DNA from: an uncultured Alistipes sp.
Lineage (GTDB): Bacteria > Bacteroidota > Bacteroidia > Bacteroidales > Rikenellaceae
DNA length: 64,000 bases
Direction: 5' to 3'
NCBI GenBank assembly: GCA_900769405.1
Contig: CAAGGL010000026.1
Coordinates: forward strand, 62,001 to 126,000
Part shown: piece by piece, positions 7,956 to 15,602 of the stretch
How positions within the stretch are numbered: position 1 is the stretch's first letter
How the letters are laid out: each line of letters starts with the position of its first letter
Made by a program: the position numbers and the translations under genes
The notes under the pieces: model-generated
What the model was told of the DNA's origin: nothing
What the model saw: the letters and a program-made list of their open reading frames with translations, nothing else
Databases searched by the model: none

Positions 7956-8879
7956 CTATTTAACCAACTTAAAATCAATTTGATACCTATAAAATTCGAT
8001 ATTATTGGTAACCGACAATGCTCGTTTTAATCGAGTATCACTATCAAGACCAATAATCACACCTCGAACCAATTGATTATTTTCGGCAACTTCTTCTTTG
8101 ATATACCCCATATATCGCTGAATCTGCCCCACAACTACATCTGATGCACGCCCCTTTTTCAGTTCAATAACAAGCAGTGTTTTTCGATCTTTGCTAATAG
8201 CGAGAATATCAATTGGACCCGTATCGGAGGGATATTGTTGACCTATTAATTCTCCCTCCTCTTCGTAAATATCGTATTTTTTACCGAGCGGTGTATTCTT
8301 CCAATTTTTAATCAAGAAATCTTCAAGATGTTTCTCCATCGCAAATTCGGCAGCATCCTCAACCTCTTCGTTATTGCAAGATATCACAGTCGTATGAGCA
8401 TTGATCAACGACTCTATCTCCACGGCATAATTAGTTACATTACAGCACGTTCCAATCGAACCACAAGAACTTTTCAGTTCTTTACTCATATCGGCACGTG
8501 CAATCTTTTCACTAAACCACTCTACCTTTCGTCGATGAGGGAACAATCCATTAGGAACATAATAGTAATTGCCGATTATACGACCTACATAGTAATAGCC
8601 CTTACCGTCGGGAGAAAGCACAATATCATCGATTTGCAACCCTTTACAGATAGTCCATAGCATACCACACGACAAACCCGCCGCAACTTTGGACTTATCG
8701 GGGCGCGCTTGAAGAAAAATAGGAACAAACTCTTTGTTAAAATCCTTCCAATTATCGGGCAAAGACGCCGACAAATCTTGATTAATATCAAAATCAGCTC
8801 CTATAAATCCCTCATTTACGCATTGGTCGGCGTGGATACCTCCACGACCAAGCATTACTCGGTTATATTGTTTCCCCAT
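7956..8879 (-). CDS. NucS-like PD-(D/E)XK nuclease with N-terminal reader-like domain
   Basis: A protein of 307 residues. The C-terminal third resembles the catalytic domain of endonuclease NucS: GPID (D224), VIELKKG (E239, K241) and the QIQRYMGYIKEE segment (Q252), a full PD-(D/E)XK set. Residues about 62-120 (AAGLSCGMLWTI, DDIVLSPDGKGYYYVGRI, PHRRKVEW) look like the PUA/EVE-like modules of modification-dependent restriction enzymes. It is the last gene of the rpiB operon, 13 bases after the HerA-like ATPase. Codon use is visibly AT-richer than its neighbours, which suggests transfer. Likely a DNA nuclease, perhaps in defence; the target is unknown. Confidence 0.75.
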   Translation of the reverse strand: MGKQYNRVMLGRGGIHADQCVNEGFIGADFDINQDLSASLPDNWKDFNKEFVPIFLQARPDKSKVAAGLSCGMLWTICKGLQIDDIVLSPDGKGYYYVGRIIGNYYYVPNGLFPHRRKVEWFSEKIARADMSKELKSSCGSIGTCCNVTNYAVEIESLINAHTTVISCNNEEVEDAAEFAMEKHLEDFLIKNWKNTPLGKKYDIYEEEGELIGQQYPSDTGPIDILAISKDRKTLLVIELKKGRASDVVVGQIQRYMGYIKEEVAENNQLVRGVIIGLDSDTRLKRALSVTNNIEFYRYQIDFKLVK

Positions 8880-8892
8880 CCTGACACTCTTT

Positions 8893-10485
8893 TTACTTCA
8901 AAATCTTCTTCAAAGTCTGATTTACGATTTGGCGAGTGGCAGTCGTTGTTGCGGTTTGAGCAGCCTTGCCCAAAATCGACTTACCACTGCTCTTCTTGGT
9001 CGAGCCGCCCGTAATCGACTTGGCAACTGAGGTACTCACGCTACGAATAAAGCTCGTTGCAGCCGCACCGACCAACGTACCCAACAGTCCGCGACCAACG
9101 CCGCTACGCTCCTTCTTGGCACGCTCCTTCTCCTCCAAAGCCGCACGTTTTGCCTCCTCTTCGGCAGCCGCAGCCTCAGCTGCCGCCTTCTCTGCCGCAG
9201 CATTCTGCTCGGTCAGCACCTCGTATGCACTCACGCGATCAACTGCCTGATCATAAGCACGAATACCCACGGGAGCCGACGCCATCAGCACACGACGCTC
9301 ATCATCGGTAATGGCACCAATCTGACTCAGCGGGAAGAGAATCTTGGCACGTTCGACAACCGAGGGAGCACCCTTCTGATCGAGGAACGAAACCAATGCC
9401 TCGCCCGTACCGAGCTCCATAATTGCCTGCTCGGTCGAGAACGACGGATTGGCACGGAAGGTCTGCGCCGCCGAGCGTACAGCCTTCTGATCCTTCGGCG
9501 TAAATGCGCGCAGAGCGTGCTGGATACGGTTACCCAACTGACCGAGAATCTCTTCGGGAATATCGGTCGGCGACTGGGTTACGAAATAGACACCCACGCC
9601 CTTCGAGCGAATCAGACGAACAACCTGCTCAATCTTATCGACCAGTGCCTTCGACGTGCCGTCGAACAACATATGCGCCTCATCGAAGAAGAATACCAGC
9701 TTCGGCAGTTCGGCATCACCCACCTCAGGCAGGTTCTCATACAGCTCCGACAACAGCCACAGCAGGAAGGTCGAATAGAGTTTCGGATTGAGCATCAACT
9801 TATCGGCCGCCAGCACATTCATCACACCGCGACCGCCCTCGGTCTGGATCAGATCGAAGATATTGAACGCGGGCTCGCCAAAGAATTTATCGCCGCCCTC
9901 GCTCTCGATTGCCAGCAGTGAGCGCTGGATCGCGCCGATCGACGCCGACGAGATATTACCATACTCGGTGGTATATTGCTTTGCGTTCTTAGCCACATAG
10001 TCGAGCATCAGGCGCAAGTCCTTCAAATCGATGAGCAACAGACTGTTATCATCAGCAATACGGAACACGATATTGAGCACGCCGCTCTGTGTTTCGTTCA
10101 ACTGCATCAGGCGCGACAACAACTGCGGACCCATCTCGCTCACGGTCGTTCGCATCGAGTGACCGCGCTCGCCATAGACATCAAACACGCGCACGGGGCA
10201 ACCCTCAAACTGCGGATCGGTAATACCGAACTCGGCGCAACGCTTCTCGATGAAACCACTCATCGCGCCCTTCTGGCTGATACCCGAAAGGTCGCCCTTC
10301 ATATCGGCCATAAAGCAGGGAACACCCGCCTGCGAGAAGGTCTCGGCCAGCACCTGCAACGTAACGGTCTTACCCGTACCCGTCGCACCGGCGATCAAGC
10401 CGTGGCGGTTGGCCATACTACCCTCGATCGAGATCTGTCCCGACGGGCCGTGAGCCACATATAATTTTTTATCGGCAGTGTACAT
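8893..10485 (-). CDS. HerA-like ATPase, DUF853 family
   Basis: A protein of 530 residues with a HerA/FtsK-type ATPase core. Walker A is GATGTGKT at 33-40 and Walker B is LPKLVFFFDEAHMLF; the sensor-like segment GVGVYFVTQSPTDIPE and the GNRIQHALRAFTPKDQKA motif are typical of DUF853 (YjgR-like) proteins. An Ala/Glu/Lys-rich coiled coil occupies about 425-460, before a Gly/Ser/Lys-rich tail. The biological role of the family is poorly known; relatives of HerA move or unwind DNA. It lies 8 bases after rpiB and 13 bases before the nuclease gene. Confidence 0.85.
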   Translation of the reverse strand: MYTADKKLYVAHGPSGQISIEGSMANRHGLIAGATGTGKTVTLQVLAETFSQAGVPCFMADMKGDLSGISQKGAMSGFIEKRCAEFGITDPQFEGCPVRVFDVYGERGHSMRTTVSEMGPQLLSRLMQLNETQSGVLNIVFRIADDNSLLLIDLKDLRLMLDYVAKNAKQYTTEYGNISSASIGAIQRSLLAIESEGGDKFFGEPAFNIFDLIQTEGGRGVMNVLAADKLMLNPKLYSTFLLWLLSELYENLPEVGDAELPKLVFFFDEAHMLFDGTSKALVDKIEQVVRLIRSKGVGVYFVTQSPTDIPEEILGQLGNRIQHALRAFTPKDQKAVRSAAQTFRANPSFSTEQAIMELGTGEALVSFLDQKGAPSVVERAKILFPLSQIGAITDDERRVLMASAPVGIRAYDQAVDRVSAYEVLTEQNAAAEKAAAEAAAAEEEAKRAALEEKERAKKERSGVGRGLLGTLVGAAATSFIRSVSTSVAKSITGGSTKKSSGKSILGKAAQTATTTATRQIVNQTLKKILK

Positions 10486-10493
10486 CGCTGAAA

Positions 10494-10937
10494 CTATTTC
10501 TCTACTTGAACGGGAATCTTCTCGACGCGACGCTGGTGGCGACCACCCTCAAACTCAGCCTCAAAGTAGGCCGACAGAATTGCAGTAGCCTCGTCGTGAT
10601 CGATGAAACGTGCAGGAACAACACAGATATTTGCGTTGTTGTGCTGCTTAGCCAGAGCCGAAATCTCGGGAGTCCAGCACAGAGCCGCGCGAACACCCTG
10701 ATGCTTATTGAGGCTCATACTGATGCCGTTACCTGTGCCGCACATTGCAACACCACCATCAACCTCACCCGACTCAACTGCCGACGCCAAGGCGTGTGCG
10801 AAATCGGGATAGTCGCAACTCTCCTCGCTCGGGCAACCATAATCATAGACTTCGTAGCCCTTTGCTCCGAGCCAACCGATCAAATACTCTTTAAGTTGAA
10901 AACCTGCGTGATCCGACGCGATACCAATTTTTTTCAT
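10494..10937 (-). CDS. rpiB: Ribose 5-phosphate isomerase B
   Basis: A protein of 147 residues, the usual length for RpiB/LacAB enzymes. The N-terminal IGIASDHAGFQLKEYL and the CGTGNGISMSLNKHQGVRAALC segment (catalytic Cys and substrate loop) are diagnostic, and HNNANICVVPAR follows. It interconverts ribose 5-phosphate and ribulose 5-phosphate in the pentose phosphate pathway in the cytoplasm. It is the first gene of an operon with the DUF853 ATPase and the nuclease. Confidence 0.95.
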   Translation of the reverse strand: MKKIGIASDHAGFQLKEYLIGWLGAKGYEVYDYGCPSEESCDYPDFAHALASAVESGEVDGGVAMCGTGNGISMSLNKHQGVRAALCWTPEISALAKQHNNANICVVPARFIDHDEATAILSAYFEAEFEGGRHQRRVEKIPVQVEK

Positions 10938-10977
10938 AAGTTCAATATTTTTATGTGTTTACGTTCTTCTTAAAGTA

Positions 10978-10985
10978 CAAAGTTA
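10978..10985 (-). promoter_or_regulatory. Bacteroidetes -7 box for rpiB
   Basis: The minus strand reads TAACTTTG, matching TAnnTTTG, 40 bases before the rpiB start at 10937. Confidence 0.65.
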
Positions 10986-11110
10986 AACTTTTTTTACAAA
11001 AAATTGTTGTTTGATGCAACGAAAATACCCATTTTTGCGTCTATATAATAAAAAGCATTGCGTAAACCCGCAAAGCACCACCCAAAAACCGAAAAAGAAA
11101 TCCCGCCAGA

Positions 11111-11638
11111 GTGGAACTCGAACAGATAATCGACGGCTGCCGAAAGGCCGATAACGGCGCACGACGCGAACTCTATGAGCGTTACTCACGACTCATATTC
11201 GGAGTGCTGTGCCGTTATGTACCCAATCGCACCGAGGCCGAAGATCTGCTGCACGACTGCTTCATCACGATCTTCACTCGTGTGGGCGACTATCGTGGCG
11301 AGGGGTCGTTCGAGGGTTGGTGCCGTCGCATTGCCGTGCATACAGCACTCGACCACCTGCGTCGCAACAACCGCTTGGAGATTACAGAGATCGAAAGCAA
11401 CCTTGCCACGATCAACCAGACGGCTGTCAGCCCCGACATTCTCGACCGCTACTCGACCGAGGAGGTGGTGGCACTGATCGGGCAGCTAACACCCGTAACT
11501 CGTGCGGTGTTCAACCTGCGCGTGGTCGATGGACTTGACTATCACCAGATTGCCCAAGAGCTGGGGATCAAGGAGAGTACCGCCCGCTCGCAATTCCGAC
11601 GCGCCCGCGAGGCAATGATCGAACTATTGAGAAAATAA
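11111..11638 (+). CDS. ECF-type RNA polymerase sigma factor
   Basis: A protein of 175 residues. Region 2 (ARRELYERYSRLIFGVLCRY, then EAEDLLHDCFITIF) and region 4 (LTPVTRAVFNLRVVDGLDYHQIAQELGI, STARSQFRRAREAM) are complete, as in Bacteroidetes group ECF factors. The only suitable start is a GTG at 11111. It lies 15 bases before a gene for a single-span membrane protein with a beta-barrel end, which may sense or sequester it. No TAnnTTTG box is seen upstream, so it may use its own promoter type. Confidence 0.9.
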   Translation: MELEQIIDGCRKADNGARRELYERYSRLIFGVLCRYVPNRTEAEDLLHDCFITIFTRVGDYRGEGSFEGWCRRIAVHTALDHLRRNNRLEITEIESNLATINQTAVSPDILDRYSTEEVVALIGQLTPVTRAVFNLRVVDGLDYHQIAQELGIKESTARSQFRRAREAMIELLRK

Positions 11639-11653
11639 AAAGCAGACGAAGAT

Positions 11654-12979
11654 ATGAACGAAACAAACGATAAATTCGAGAAGCGACTTAGCGACCGACT
11701 CGCCGACCACGGTGTCGATGCGCCCGCCGATATGTGGGATCGCATCGCCGCATCGATGGCCGAGATTGACGCCGCCGCAAAGCCGACAACTCCGCCCATA
11801 ACCATCGCCCCGCACCGCCGCCAGCGACTCGGCTTGCGACGCGCTTGGCAGTATGGCATTGCAGCGATGTTGCTGTTAGGTATTGGTGTGTTGGCCAATC
11901 GTTTAGTGCGTCTTGCGCCCCAACCCGATCAGTCGGAGTTGCTGGCCGAGGCGAGCGTACTCTACGACCCCGCCACCACCGAGGTTGAGCCGATTATTGA
12001 CGAGGCGGAAGAGATCGAGATCGAGAGCGCACCTCGCCGCACCGTTATCGCGGCTAAGAATAGCACCGACAGCACCACTTCGATTGAGCCAATCGAGGAG
12101 GTCGAAAGTACCAATATCAACGTATCGGTCGAGAGCGCAACAACCACTCCGAGCACCGAAAGCGCCGCAACCAACAACAGCAGCAAATCCACGCCCCAAA
12201 AGAGCAGCGAGCCCTCGCCGCAGGAGCAGTTCCAGAAGCGTCTGCAAGAGGTCTTGGCCGAGGAGCGTCAGCGTGGCGGTGGTCGCATAACCACCTCGCT
12301 CTACGCCTCGAATATGAGTCAGATGAGCAACCAGAAGGCCTCGCCTGCACGTTTGGCCGAGGCAGGTATGACAAAGACCGAGGTACTGAACAACTCGCAC
12401 GGCGAGATTCTCGAAGTGCTCAATTCGTCCACTCCTACGTTCCGTCATCAGCCCGAAACAAAGCTAAATCACCGTGTGCCCGTTACGGTCGGTGTGGGCG
12501 TGCAGTACGAACTGACCAACCGCTGGGCACTCGAAACAGGTGTTACCTACACCTACCTGCACTCGACGGGTAAGTCCGAGGGCGTCTTCACCTACACCAC
12601 AACGCAGCAGTTGCACTACGTCGGTGTGCCCCTCTCGGCGAGCTATAAGTTCATCGACGCCAATCGTTTCGAGATGTATGCTCGTGCCGGAGGTGCTGTC
12701 GAGCGCGCGGTTTCGGCCAAGCGAATCCAGACAATCGGCACGGCAGACGACAACCTCAGCAACAGCACCACGCAGAAGATTGATCGTCAGGGTGTTCAGT
12801 TCTCGACGTCGGTTGCCGTGGGTGCCGAGTTGAAGTTGAGCAGGCATATCGGTCTGTATGCCGAGGCGGGTGCGGGTTACTTCTTCGACAACAACCAGCC
12901 GCTGAGCTATCGCACCGAGCACCCCCTCTCGCTGACTTTACAGGCGGGTGCGAGATTCCATTTCGGCAAAAATGAATAA
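11654..12979 (+). CDS. Single-span protein with C-terminal outer-membrane beta-barrel; candidate sigma regulator
   Basis: A protein of 441 residues. The first 65 residues are cytoplasmic-like and contain a short anti-sigma-like segment (LADHGVDAPADMWDRI). A membrane segment follows near 68-86 (WQYGIAAMLLLGIGVLANRL). Residues about 105-215 are Glu/Ser/Thr-rich and probably disordered. The last 180 residues form an outer-membrane beta-barrel-like domain (VTVGVGVQYELTNRWALETG, GLYAEAGAGYFFDN) of the porin-like type. Genes of this design commonly follow ECF sigma genes in Bacteroidales. Co-transcribed with the sigma factor; acting as its regulator is inferred. Confidence 0.7.
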   Translation: MNETNDKFEKRLSDRLADHGVDAPADMWDRIAASMAEIDAAAKPTTPPITIAPHRRQRLGLRRAWQYGIAAMLLLGIGVLANRLVRLAPQPDQSELLAEASVLYDPATTEVEPIIDEAEEIEIESAPRRTVIAAKNSTDSTTSIEPIEEVESTNINVSVESATTTPSTESAATNNSSKSTPQKSSEPSPQEQFQKRLQEVLAEERQRGGGRITTSLYASNMSQMSNQKASPARLAEAGMTKTEVLNNSHGEILEVLNSSTPTFRHQPETKLNHRVPVTVGVGVQYELTNRWALETGVTYTYLHSTGKSEGVFTYTTTQQLHYVGVPLSASYKFIDANRFEMYARAGGAVERAVSAKRIQTIGTADDNLSNSTTQKIDRQGVQFSTSVAVGAELKLSRHIGLYAEAGAGYFFDNNQPLSYRTEHPLSLTLQAGARFHFGKNE

Positions 12980-13050
12980 AATTGAAAATTTTTCACGCTC
13001 GCGTGGCACATTTTGGCACCTTCGCGCGTCTATTATAATAAGAAGAGATT

Positions 13051-13767
13051 ATGATGAAACGTATTTTGAATATATTGCTCCTGCTCGCCGTGGCGGTGAA
13101 CCTCTGCTCGTGCTCGGAGGCTGACCGCGTTGGCGATCCGACAGCACCCGATGGCAACGACTATGTCATCGACTACGGAACACTCTACATCGCTGAGGGT
13201 GTGACAGATCGCTACATTATCCGCGACGACGGTATCGCACTGCTCGTTTCAAGCGATTATAGCGGAGTGAGCACCGCCAATCCTCCCATTATCAGCGGCA
13301 ACCGCGTGCTGATCAACTACCACGTGCTCAGCGACCTCGACCCGATGCAGGTACCCGAATCGTGCAAAGCGGGCTATGCCATTCAACTTAATGCGCTGCT
13401 CGCGATCCCCTGCCAGCAGATCACGCTCGGTCAGGAGCCGACGCGCGAGTGCTCGCCCGTTGTGGTCAGCTCGATGCATATCGGCAAAGCGCACCTCGAT
13501 CTGCGTCTGGATTACAAATCGCTGACAAACCAGAAGCACAAGTTCGAGCTCTACTGCCCCAATCCCGATGCGCAGGTGCTGGATCTCTATCTGGTACACA
13601 TCGGTGACGACGACAAGAACAACAGCGGAGCGATGATCTCGTCACACCGTATCTCGTTCGACACCACGCCCCTGCGTAGCAACGAGCCTCGCAAAATCGC
13701 ACTCCATTGGGTCGATATCACCGGCACCAAACGAGTACATTACGGCGAGTACAACACTTGGCCTTAG
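13051..13767 (+). CDS. NigD-like lipoprotein
   Basis: A protein of 238 residues with a lipoprotein signal (ILLLLAVAVNLCSC, lipidated Cys near residue 22). The mature part fits the NigD-like family of Bacteroidales: a first small beta domain with GTLYIAEGVTDRYIIRDDG and GNRVLINYHVLSD, and a second domain ending in IALHWVDITG. The family is named after a gene in a bacteriocin locus of Prevotella, but most members are housekeeping lipoproteins of unknown role. It lies 71 bases after the beta-barrel gene and may belong to the same sigma-factor operon. Confidence 0.8.
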   Translation: MMKRILNILLLLAVAVNLCSCSEADRVGDPTAPDGNDYVIDYGTLYIAEGVTDRYIIRDDGIALLVSSDYSGVSTANPPIISGNRVLINYHVLSDLDPMQVPESCKAGYAIQLNALLAIPCQQITLGQEPTRECSPVVVSSMHIGKAHLDLRLDYKSLTNQKHKFELYCPNPDAQVLDLYLVHIGDDDKNNSGAMISSHRISFDTTPLRSNEPRKIALHWVDITGTKRVHYGEYNTWP

Positions 13768-13852
13768 AGCCACCCGTCGAGCAACCTTTTGCTCGCAACA
13801 CACTTTCAGCCACTTCCGTGTGGGCACACATAATTATAGGTTTAAGGGAGAG

Positions 13853-13880
13853 AAGGTCGGCCGTGACGGTCGGCCTTTTC
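13853..13880 (+). terminator. Terminator after the NigD-like gene
   Basis: AAGGTCGGCC (13853-13862) pairs with GGTCGGCCTT (13868-13877) using two G-T pairs, followed by TTTTC. The G-T pairs favour the plus strand RNA. Confidence 0.7.
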
Positions 13881-13925
13881 GGTTGTGAAGGCTATGCTTG
13901 GTTTGCAAACCGAAGATAATCTTGA

Positions 13926-13957
13926 ACAAAAAAGCCGCACCCCGAAAGGTGCGGCTT
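13926..13957 (-). terminator. Terminator after metK
   Basis: On the minus strand AAGCCGCACC pairs with GGTGCGGCTT (13948-13957 with 13932-13941) and a T-run follows. It lies 22 bases after the metK stop. Confidence 0.85.
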
Positions 13958-13978
13958 AATCATTTGTCGAGTAGCAGA

Positions 13979-15268
13979 TTAGAGTGCAAACTCCTTCTTC
14001 AACATCTCAACTGCATCGAGCTTCTCCCAACCGAAGAACTCAACCTCGACCTCAACCTCCTTGCCACCGCGCACGAGCTTCTCGGTGCGAGTGTAGGGGC
14101 GGTTACCGAAGTGACCATACGATGCCGTAGCCTCGAAGATGGGATTCTTCAAGCCGAAACGACGTACGATAGCCGCAGGACGCAGATCGAACAGACGTGC
14201 GATGTGCTCGGCGATCTCGCCATCGCTCATCGAGAGTTTCGACGTACCGTAAGTATCGACATATACGCTCAGGGGCTGTGCGATACCGATCGCGTAGCTC
14301 AACTCAACCAGCACCTCGTCAGCGATACCCGTTGCAACCATATTCTTGGCGATGTGGCGAGCAGCGTAAGCAGCCGAGCGGTCAACCTTCGACGAGTCCT
14401 TACCCGAGAATGCACCACCACCGTGAGCACCGCGACCACCATAGGTATCAACGATGATCTTACGGCCGGTCAGACCTGTATCGCCGTGCGGGCCACCGAT
14501 CACGAACTTACCCGTCGGATTCACGTGCAGGATATACTCCTCGCCGATCAACTCAGCCAGAGGATCGTTTGCGCGCTCCAAGCGAGCCTTCACGCGGGGG
14601 ATCAGGATCGTGCGAACATCCTCGCGGATCTTATCCTGCATAGCGCGCTCGGCCTCCTTCTCGGTCATACCCTCGCCGGCAACGATAAACTCGTCGTGCT
14701 GAGTCGAAACAACGATAGTGTGTACGCGCTGGGGCTTGCGGTCGTCGCCATACTCGATCGTCACCTGACTCTTCGAGTCGGGACGCAGGTAGGTCATCAC
14801 CTCACCCTCGCGGCGAATCACCGCCAACTCCTTCAAAATAACGTGCGAAAGGATCAGCGTTGCGGGCATCAACTCGCGGGTCTCGTTGCAAGCGTAACCG
14901 AACATAATACCCTGGTCACCTGCACCCTGCTCCTCCTCGGTCTGGCGCACTACGCCCTGATTGATATCCGACGACTGCTCGTGGATTGCCGACAGGATAC
15001 CGCACGATGCGGCGTCGAACTGATAGTCGCTCTTGTTGTAACCGATACGGTCGATGACGCGACGTGCAACGCCCTGAACGTCAACGTATGCCTCCGAACG
15101 TACCTCACCTGCTACGACAACCAAACCGGTCGTACAAAGTGTCTCGCAAGCAACCTTCGACTGTTCGTCGTGGCGCAGGAATTCGTCGAGAATTGCGTCT
15201 GAAATCTGATCTGAAACTTTATCGGGATGTCCCTCTGAAACCGACTCCGATGTAAATAAAAAACCCAT
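13979..15268 (-). CDS. metK: S-adenosylmethionine synthase
   Basis: A protein of 429 residues, somewhat longer than the roughly 385 of E. coli MetK, as is usual in Bacteroidetes. Diagnostic motifs are SESVSEGHPDKVSDQISDA at the N-terminus, GDQGIMFGYACNET, and GGGAFSGKDSSKVDRSAAYAAR. It makes S-adenosylmethionine from methionine and ATP in the cytoplasm. A TACCTTTG box lies about 137 bases upstream. I looked for a SAM riboswitch in the leader and saw none. Confidence 0.97.
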   Translation of the reverse strand: MGFLFTSESVSEGHPDKVSDQISDAILDEFLRHDEQSKVACETLCTTGLVVVAGEVRSEAYVDVQGVARRVIDRIGYNKSDYQFDAASCGILSAIHEQSSDINQGVVRQTEEEQGAGDQGIMFGYACNETRELMPATLILSHVILKELAVIRREGEVMTYLRPDSKSQVTIEYGDDRKPQRVHTIVVSTQHDEFIVAGEGMTEKEAERAMQDKIREDVRTILIPRVKARLERANDPLAELIGEEYILHVNPTGKFVIGGPHGDTGLTGRKIIVDTYGGRGAHGGGAFSGKDSSKVDRSAAYAARHIAKNMVATGIADEVLVELSYAIGIAQPLSVYVDTYGTSKLSMSDGEIAEHIARLFDLRPAAIVRRFGLKNPIFEATASYGHFGNRPYTRTEKLVRGGKEVEVEVEFFGWEKLDAVEMLKKEFAL

Positions 15269-15404
15269 TGTTATACTGCTTTTTTTAGTTAAACGTATAA
15301 AATGGGAAAAATTGGCTGTTTGGAATAAAAAACGTGCTGTTTTAGCGATTTTTTATTGTGGTTGCAATCAGTCCAAATCTTTCCACATTGTAATTTTCGA
15401 GCCG

Positions 15405-15412
15405 CAAAGGTA
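15405..15412 (-). promoter_or_regulatory. Bacteroidetes -7 box for metK
   Basis: The minus strand reads TACCTTTG. The leader to the metK start is about 137 bases, long enough to hold regulation, but I see no known riboswitch. Confidence 0.6.
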
Positions 15413-15427
15413 ACGCATTTTTTGATT

Positions 15428-15602
15428 AATTCACAATTCACAATTAAAAATTCACAATTAATTTCACTCTTGGTGGCAGTTTCAGCTGAAACTGCCCAAG
15501 TTCGGGTGCTCGCCTTCGGCGACAGAACTTGTATGCTCGACAAGTAGCATCAATAATAACAACACGCTCAAAGTGAGCGTGTAAATTGTGAATTGTGAAT
15601 TG
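15428..15602. repeat. 7-bp-period inverted repeats enclosing hairpins (element D region)
   Basis: The left arm (15428-15446) repeats the 7-base unit TTCACAA, and the right arm (15584-15602) repeats TTGTGAA; they are inverted copies matching over about 18 bases. Between them lie a 22-base perfect palindrome (15475-15496), element D (15497-15531) and a 9-bp hairpin with a 3-base loop (15562-15582). The right arm ends at the tamL stop. No gene is seen in 15289-15602. Confidence 0.6.
15475..15582 (+). repeat. Nested palindromic element, architecture copy D
   Basis: Outer stem CAAGTTC (15497-15503) pairs with GAACTTG (15525-15531). Inside are the G-containing strand GGGTGC and an inner hairpin TCGCC-TTC-GGCGA (15510-15522). 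A hairpin ACACGCTCA-AAG-TGAGCGTGT follows at 15562-15582. The order matches elements A, B and C, but the bases differ and the second hairpin lies farther away, so membership is tentative. It is flanked on the left by a 22-base palindrome at 15475-15496. Confidence 0.45.

Noticed and set aside
15269..15405. A SAM riboswitch in the metK leader
   Set aside because: I looked for the conserved cores of known SAM riboswitch classes in the 137-base leader and could not find the required stems; the leader is AT-rich without a stable fold.
15428..15602. A CRISPR array
   Set aside because: The repeated units are 7 bases long without spacers of constant size, and no cas gene is near.
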